Assembly: GCA_025450475.1 (NCBI GenBank)
Contig: JANWHJ010000063.1
Span: 1-8,618, forward strand
Direction: 5' to 3'
Length of the DNA stretch: 8,618 bases
DNA from: Nitrososphaera sp.
GTDB taxonomy: Archaea > Thermoproteota > Nitrososphaeria > Nitrososphaerales > Nitrososphaeraceae
Shown one piece after another: positions 5,194 through 8,618 of the stretch. Every line of letters begins with the position of its first letter. Position 1 is the first letter of the stretch. The notes beneath the pieces are model-generated. The model saw only the letters and a program-made list of their open reading frames with translations. It did not search any database and was not told the origin of the DNA. The translations under genes were made by a program, and so were the position numbers.

Positions 5194-6039
5194 ATGGACG
5201 AGAAACGCTGGCAGGGCTTGAGGGAAAGCGGTTCTAGAATCTTTTTCGTAGGCTTGTTTTCGCTTATCATCGCGTTTCTCATATTTTCCAGGTTCACAGT
5301 TCCATCTCAAGAGCCGCTGGCGGTGGAGGCGCAGCAGCTCCGCAATTTGGCGTACGCAGTCCTAGCTATAACCGCGGCTTCCATGGCGTCGATGACGTAC
5401 GGTGCGTACACCATTTTTCGCGCAGAGCAGATGCGCGCCGCAGGCAACAACAACCTGATCTCTTTTATTACTGGCGCATTTGCCAATCGGAGTTACTGGA
5501 AGATAATGGCAATAGCAGCGATAGGCTATGGCATATTTTTCAGTTTTCTGTCGCAAATTCTGGTTTACAGGGCAGACGTATCCTTCACCGAAGAGGGATT
5601 AGAGGTTCCATCGATCGATATGATACCCTGCTGCGGAGCTCCTGGCTACATGCCTATGCTTACAGTCTACGTCACGGACCACTTTTTGATCCTTTTGATA
5701 CCGGTAAATGTAATTTTGGCCTCGGTCGTGTCTACACTAGTGGGCTTCAACCTTGCCCTCAACATCTTTGCCTACCGGCTGAAAAAGTCGCTACAGGCTA
5801 AGATGTCTATTACTGCTGGCATTGGAGCAACGAGCGGACTATTTGTCGGGTGCCCTACCTGCGCGGGCAGCCTATTTTCTGCATTAATTGGAGTTGGCGT
5901 GGCCGGAGCAGGTACAAGTGCAAGCGTGCTCGCCCCCTTCCAGACGCTCTTTATCGCGGCAAGCATCCCGGCCCTTGTAGCAGCGCCGTTCTTGCTCGCC
6001 AGGAGCATAAGGTCAATTTCAAACTGCAAACTTACTTGA
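5194..6039 (+). CDS. Six-helix membrane protein with CCG loop and intramembrane GCPTC motif
   Basis: I do not recognise a named family. The 281-aa protein has hydrophobic segments at about residues 16-33, 51-75, 103-124, 163-194, 205-237 and 245-268. Positive residues favour cytoplasmic N- and C-termini. On that topology the loop at 125-162 is outside and carries IDMIPCCGAPGYMPM (C146, C147, with three Met nearby, and H163 at its end). Helix five contains GLFVGCPTCAGSLFSA (C220, C223), a CxxC motif within the membrane. Paired cysteines plus Met/His suggest metal (for example copper) handling or thiol redox chemistry, but this is inference. ATG 5194 is chosen because a TATA-like box precedes it, and the frame from 5083 would overlap the DUF151 gene. 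The 3' end overlaps the convergent asparagine synthetase by 8 bases. Confidence 0.85.
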   Translation: MDEKRWQGLRESGSRIFFVGLFSLIIAFLIFSRFTVPSQEPLAVEAQQLRNLAYAVLAITAASMASMTYGAYTIFRAEQMRAAGNNNLISFITGAFANRSYWKIMAIAAIGYGIFFSFLSQILVYRADVSFTEEGLEVPSIDMIPCCGAPGYMPMLTVYVTDHFLILLIPVNVILASVVSTLVGFNLALNIFAYRLKKSLQAKMSITAGIGATSGLFVGCPTCAGSLFSALIGVGVAGAGTSASVLAPFQTLFIAASIPALVAAPFLLARSIRSISNCKLT

Positions 6040-7705
6040 CTTTTGCCATAATTTCAAACTGCGACATCTTTTTGGATATGCCGTCTAGGTACATCTGCAC
6101 ATGTGGCTCCGATGTCCATATCTTTTCGTCGCCAAAGAGATAGCCGTACCTCTGCGAACTGCCAATCCGTTCACGAAGTCTTAGCGCGTCCCGGTAGCTT
6201 GTCGGGATCACAGCATCGTCAAATCCCCGCTTTATCGCAATGGCGTCGATCACGTTGTGCATCCCAGAGCCATGTTGGGCAGCCTCCTTTACTCTGTAGG
6301 CGATGTCTTTTGGTATCCCAAAGCTTTGGGCGACCCTTCGGTGAACGTGCTTGCCGAAAGTGTCTCTCCCGCCCTTTACGTTGAGGCGCAGGTCAATTCC
6401 GAGGGCAACCCTTATCACCTCCGGATCGAGGAACGGTTCACGCAGCTCGATGCTATGTGTCATCGTTATCTTGTCCTCGCGCTCCAAAGTCTCTTTGTAA
6501 AGCAAAAGTAAATCTTCAATCATATGCTTCCGGAGGTTCCGATAGCCTTCCTTTTCAGCAACCTTGGCGTACCAGGAATATCCACCAAACAACTCGTCTG
6601 CGCCTTGACCGGTGAGCATCACCTTAACACCGTCCTGGTGCGCTAGTCTGACTGCACCGTACACCGGAAGCGCCACTTCGACCTGCCCGGCGTTCGCGTC
6701 TTCGATCACGTTGATGACTTCTGGTATCATCCTTTCTACAGAGTCGTGATCAAGCTCTGCCACCTTTAACTCAAGGCCGAGCCTTTCTGCTATCTGACGC
6801 GAGCTGGCGATGTCGCTCGAGCCCTTTACGCCGCAAGTGTAGCATACAACTCTCGGCACAATCATTGCGGCAATGTACGCGATCAACACGCTGTCGATCC
6901 CACCGGAAAATATTATCCCGATTTCTTTAAAGTCCTGTGTTCGCTTTTCCATCGCTCCAATAAGCGCTTTCTTGTACGCTTCGACCGCGGTTGTCATCGT
7001 CTTGTAGACTATCCTAACTTTTGGCGGTATCGGGTCTGCCACTTGGAAGGTCTGGAGGCGGCCGTCGGGCGATATGAATATAGCGCTGCCCGGCATTATT
7101 CGCCTTGTCGGTTCCTCGATCCCGATCTTCCAGAGCACCTTGCGCTCTGAGGCGAAAGCGACGATGTCTTTACCTTCAGCATAGTATAGCTGCCGCACGC
7201 CGATCCTGTCCCTTACAAGGACAGTCTCGCCTGTCTGCGTGTCCTGGATTGCAAGCGCGTACACACCATCGAGCTCTGCTACAGTTCTCTTGATCGCACC
7301 AAGGAGGCTATTCTGTTGGAGATAATCCTCCAGTATGTGGACTATTACCTCGCTATCCGTAGTCGTGGTAAATTTGTGGTTCTTTTCGAGCCTTTTCCTA
7401 ATCTTCTTGTAGTTGTATATTTCGCCATTATGTTCGAGGATCAGCCTGCCGTCGCAGCTCCTAAACGGCTGCGCGCCACATGTTCCGCCAACTATAGCAA
7501 GTCTGGTGTGTCCCAGCGCGCTCTTGGCGCTAACCTTCTGGAAAAGGGATTGCATAGTCGCGATCGAGTTTGACTTTACGATATGGCCGTTGGCGAACAA
7601 CCCAACGCCGTCTGGGCCACGGTTTACCATACAAGAGAGCATCGAGCCGACAAGTGGCACTACATTCTTCCCGCTCTTGCTCAAGATACCAGCTATTCCA
7701 CACAT
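6032..7705 (-). CDS. asnB: Asparagine synthetase, glutamine-hydrolysing (AsnB type)
   Basis: AsnB makes asparagine from aspartate, ATP and glutamine-derived ammonia in the cytoplasm. The 557-aa protein has both domains. The N-terminal Ntn glutaminase begins MCGIAGIL, with Cys2 as nucleophile after Met removal, then NRGPDGVG (28-35), HTRLAIVGG (66-74) and EHNGEIYNY (91-99). The synthetase domain has the PP-loop FSGGIDSVL (266-274), LTGQGADELFGGYSWY (364-379), SIELREPFLD (418-427) and KEAAQHGSG (473-481), all typical of AsnB. Related amidotransferases in this superfamily modify other substrates, but the full motif set favours asparagine synthesis. The start is fixed by the need for Cys at position 2. 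It lies 93 bases downstream of the HAD phosphatase on the same strand; a T-run in between suggests separate transcription. Its end overlaps the convergent membrane-protein gene by 8 bases. Confidence 0.93.
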   Translation of the reverse strand: MCGIAGILSKSGKNVVPLVGSMLSCMVNRGPDGVGLFANGHIVKSNSIATMQSLFQKVSAKSALGHTRLAIVGGTCGAQPFRSCDGRLILEHNGEIYNYKKIRKRLEKNHKFTTTTDSEVIVHILEDYLQQNSLLGAIKRTVAELDGVYALAIQDTQTGETVLVRDRIGVRQLYYAEGKDIVAFASERKVLWKIGIEEPTRRIMPGSAIFISPDGRLQTFQVADPIPPKVRIVYKTMTTAVEAYKKALIGAMEKRTQDFKEIGIIFSGGIDSVLIAYIAAMIVPRVVCYTCGVKGSSDIASSRQIAERLGLELKVAELDHDSVERMIPEVINVIEDANAGQVEVALPVYGAVRLAHQDGVKVMLTGQGADELFGGYSWYAKVAEKEGYRNLRKHMIEDLLLLYKETLEREDKITMTHSIELREPFLDPEVIRVALGIDLRLNVKGGRDTFGKHVHRRVAQSFGIPKDIAYRVKEAAQHGSGMHNVIDAIAIKRGFDDAVIPTSYRDALRLRERIGSSQRYGYLFGDEKIWTSEPHVQMYLDGISKKMSQFEIMAKVK

Positions 7706-7790
7706 GCTAATCTATCCAAATTTCAAAAGCCCAAGTTCCGCCGTGAGGCAAGCAACTCGACTTCAATTACCCAATACTCATTGATGATTT

Positions 7791-7795
7791 AAAAA
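7791..7795 (-). terminator. Oligo-T terminator candidate after the HAD phosphatase gene
   Basis: On the minus strand five T residues begin four bases after the TAA stop of the phosphatase gene (reading TAAATCTTTTTAAATC). Oligo-T runs without a strong hairpin are common archaeal termination signals. The run sits in the 93-base gap before asnB, for which I see no well-placed TATA box. Confidence 0.35.
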
Positions 7796-7798
7796 GAT

Positions 7799-8476
7799 TT
7801 AGGCAGCAAATTCTAAAACTTCTAGTAGATCACATTCCGGCACAATCTTGTCAACTGCATTTCTTATTTCACTATCCTTTGGCATAAACGCTACTCCGAC
7901 TCCCGCGCGCTGAATCATGCAAATGTCGGATTTCGTGTCACCTACTGCCAGCGTATTTTCTATTGGCACGCCAAATTGATCGGCAAACTTTTCTAGGTGG
8001 TAGCGCTTGCATACTGAAATCTTGCAAAAGCAGCCAATTCTGTCCCAACCAAGGGGCATGTCAACCCTTCCGGTGATTCTGCCATTTTCAATCTGAAGTT
8101 CATTTGCAGCGACAAAATCCAATTGCAACCTCTCTGCGACAGCTCCAGCGGCAAGAGTATAGCTGTCGCTTATTATCCCGATCTTGTAACCCATGCCTCT
8201 CAACGCGGCAATTGTTTGGTCACTATTCTTGATGAGCGGGATCGACTCTATTGCATCTTCGACGTCCTTTCTTGTCAGGCCTGCAAAAAGCGCAGCTATT
8301 GCACTCGTCTGTTCGTATCCTGCAGCACCGCTTGCCTGCACTGTCCTTACCTTGTCCGATAAATTGAACTGGTCTGCAAGCGCAAATACCAGCCGGCCCT
8401 GGATGAGCGTTCCGTCCATGTCAAAAGCAGCCAGCTTTGGCAATAATGCTGATGCGCGCTGAAAAAATAAAAGCAT
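7799..8476 (-). CDS. HAD-superfamily phosphatase, phosphoserine phosphatase (SerB)-like
   Basis: This 225-aa protein has the four HAD motifs. Motif I is AAFDMDGTLI (D19 nucleophile, D21 acid/base), motif II is GIISDSY (S103), motif III is the Lys of CKRYHLEKF (K157), and motif IV is AVGDTKSDICM (D180, D184). The helical cap lies between about residues 30 and 95. Order, spacing and length match the SerB branch, which releases phosphate from L-phosphoserine. However, classical SerB proteins have SGGF-like residues at motif II, where this one has SDSY, so the substrate could be another small phosphomonoester. Just before K157 is an unusual GCFCKISVCK segment with C149, C151 and C156. The start is ATG 8474-8476; the DxDGT motif needs only a short lead, so a later start is possible. 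It diverges from the gene at 8534, sharing an A/T-rich promoter region. Next to asnB it may serve amino-acid metabolism, but the genes are not clearly co-transcribed. Confidence 0.85.
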   Translation of the reverse strand: MLLFFQRASALLPKLAAFDMDGTLIQGRLVFALADQFNLSDKVRTVQASGAAGYEQTSAIAALFAGLTRKDVEDAIESIPLIKNSDQTIAALRGMGYKIGIISDSYTLAAGAVAERLQLDFVAANELQIENGRITGRVDMPLGWDRIGCFCKISVCKRYHLEKFADQFGVPIENTLAVGDTKSDICMIQRAGVGVAFMPKDSEIRNAVDKIVPECDLLEVLEFAA

Positions 8477-8499
8477 TGTGCATTTTTTGGTTCGTTGCG

Positions 8500-8513
8500 C
8501 AATTGTTTTTAAT
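8500..8513. promoter_or_regulatory. Shared A/T-rich divergent promoter
   Basis: The stretch CAATTGTTTTTAAT holds overlapping TATA-like boxes. TTTTTAAT is centred about 24 bases before the GTG at 8534 on the plus strand. AAACAATTG, on the minus strand, is centred about 27 bases before the ATG at 8476. Both downstream genes lack Shine-Dalgarno sequences. With only 57 bases between the two start codons, occupancy of one box may affect the other. Confidence 0.45.
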
Positions 8514-8533
8514 GTCTGACAACGAGTCTATCT

Positions 8534-8618
8534 GTGCAGGACAGAAAGTACCAGAAGAAAAAGGTCATGGTTGAGAAGTTCATCAAGAAATCTGGCAAGA
8601 TCGACCATTCTGTCATAC
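8534..8618 (+). CDS. Lys-rich protein, N-terminal fragment (cut by window edge)
   Basis: The frame from GTG 8534 stays open to the window end for 28 codons. It begins MQDRKYQKKKVMVEKF and goes on IKKSGKIDHSVI. It is strongly basic and looks helical, but too little is present to name a family. A TATA-like box at 8506-8513 is centred about 24 bases upstream, the right distance for a leaderless transcript beginning at the GTG. An in-frame ATG at 8567 is an alternative start. It diverges from the HAD phosphatase. Confidence 0.55.
   Translation, partial: MQDRKYQKKKVMVEKFIKKSGKIDHSVI

Noticed and set aside
6103..6511. Plus-strand frames (93 and 84 codons) opposite the 3' part of asnB
   Set aside because: They lie wholly antisense to conserved asparagine synthetase coding sequence and have no recognisable product.
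7413..7792. Plus-strand frames (123 and 69 codons) opposite the asnB start
   Set aside because: They cover the antisense of the glutaminase domain, including MCGIAGIL, and have atypical composition with no promoter.
1..8618. Looked for CRISPR-like direct repeats, insertion-sequence ends and phage genes
   Set aside because: No spaced repeats, terminal inverted repeats, transposase or integrase motifs were seen by eye; a self-alignment would be the decisive test.

Overview
The window looks like chromosomal DNA from an ammonia-oxidizing archaeon of the Nitrososphaera type (Thaumarchaeota/Nitrososphaerota, group I.1b). The reasons are: PurP, an archaeal purine enzyme; TatC and TatA in archaeal style; TATA-like A/T boxes about 24-32 bases upstream of start codons with no Shine-Dalgarno sequence (mostly leaderless transcripts); GTG and TTG starts; roughly half G+C; and several small proteins I cannot place in any family. 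The genus is an inference from overall character, not from a marker gene.

Layout. 1-80 (minus): the 5' end of an isochorismatase-family hydrolase, cut by the window edge. 292-1621 (minus): three tandem genes, read as a HEAT-repeat protein, then a small CPCG protein, then an unrecognised 158-aa protein. The HEAT protein is the most interesting gene here. It carries two His-Glu motifs 32 residues apart and resembles one half of eukaryotic deoxyhypusine hydroxylase. 1735-2196 (plus): an unrecognised 153-aa protein diverging from the HEAT gene, possibly followed by a 43-aa small ORF at 2203-2334. 2400-3554 (plus): tatC then tatA, a compact twin-arginine translocase pair. The TatA ends in a SAP/HeH-like helical tail.

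3595-4692 (plus): a purP-family ATP-grasp enzyme of purine synthesis with a TTG start. It converges with, and overlaps by 4 bases, a DUF151 (bifunctional nuclease family) gene at 4689-5111 (minus). 5194-6039 (plus): a six-helix membrane protein with an outside Cys-Cys-Gly loop and a GCPTC motif inside a membrane helix. It converges with, and overlaps by 8 bases, a glutamine-dependent asparagine synthetase at 6032-7705 (minus). 7799-8476 (minus): a HAD phosphatase of the SerB type. 8534-8618 (plus): the start of an unidentified Lys-rich protein that shares an A/T-rich divergent promoter with the phosphatase.

Most of this is housekeeping: protein export, purine and amino-acid metabolism. No tRNA, rRNA, CRISPR array, insertion sequence or phage gene was seen. 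No stretch longer than about 215 bases lacks a gene. The parts that merit follow-up are the half-size deoxyhypusine-hydroxylase-like protein and its two unknown neighbours, the cysteine-bearing membrane protein, the TatA tail and the small ORF at 2203.
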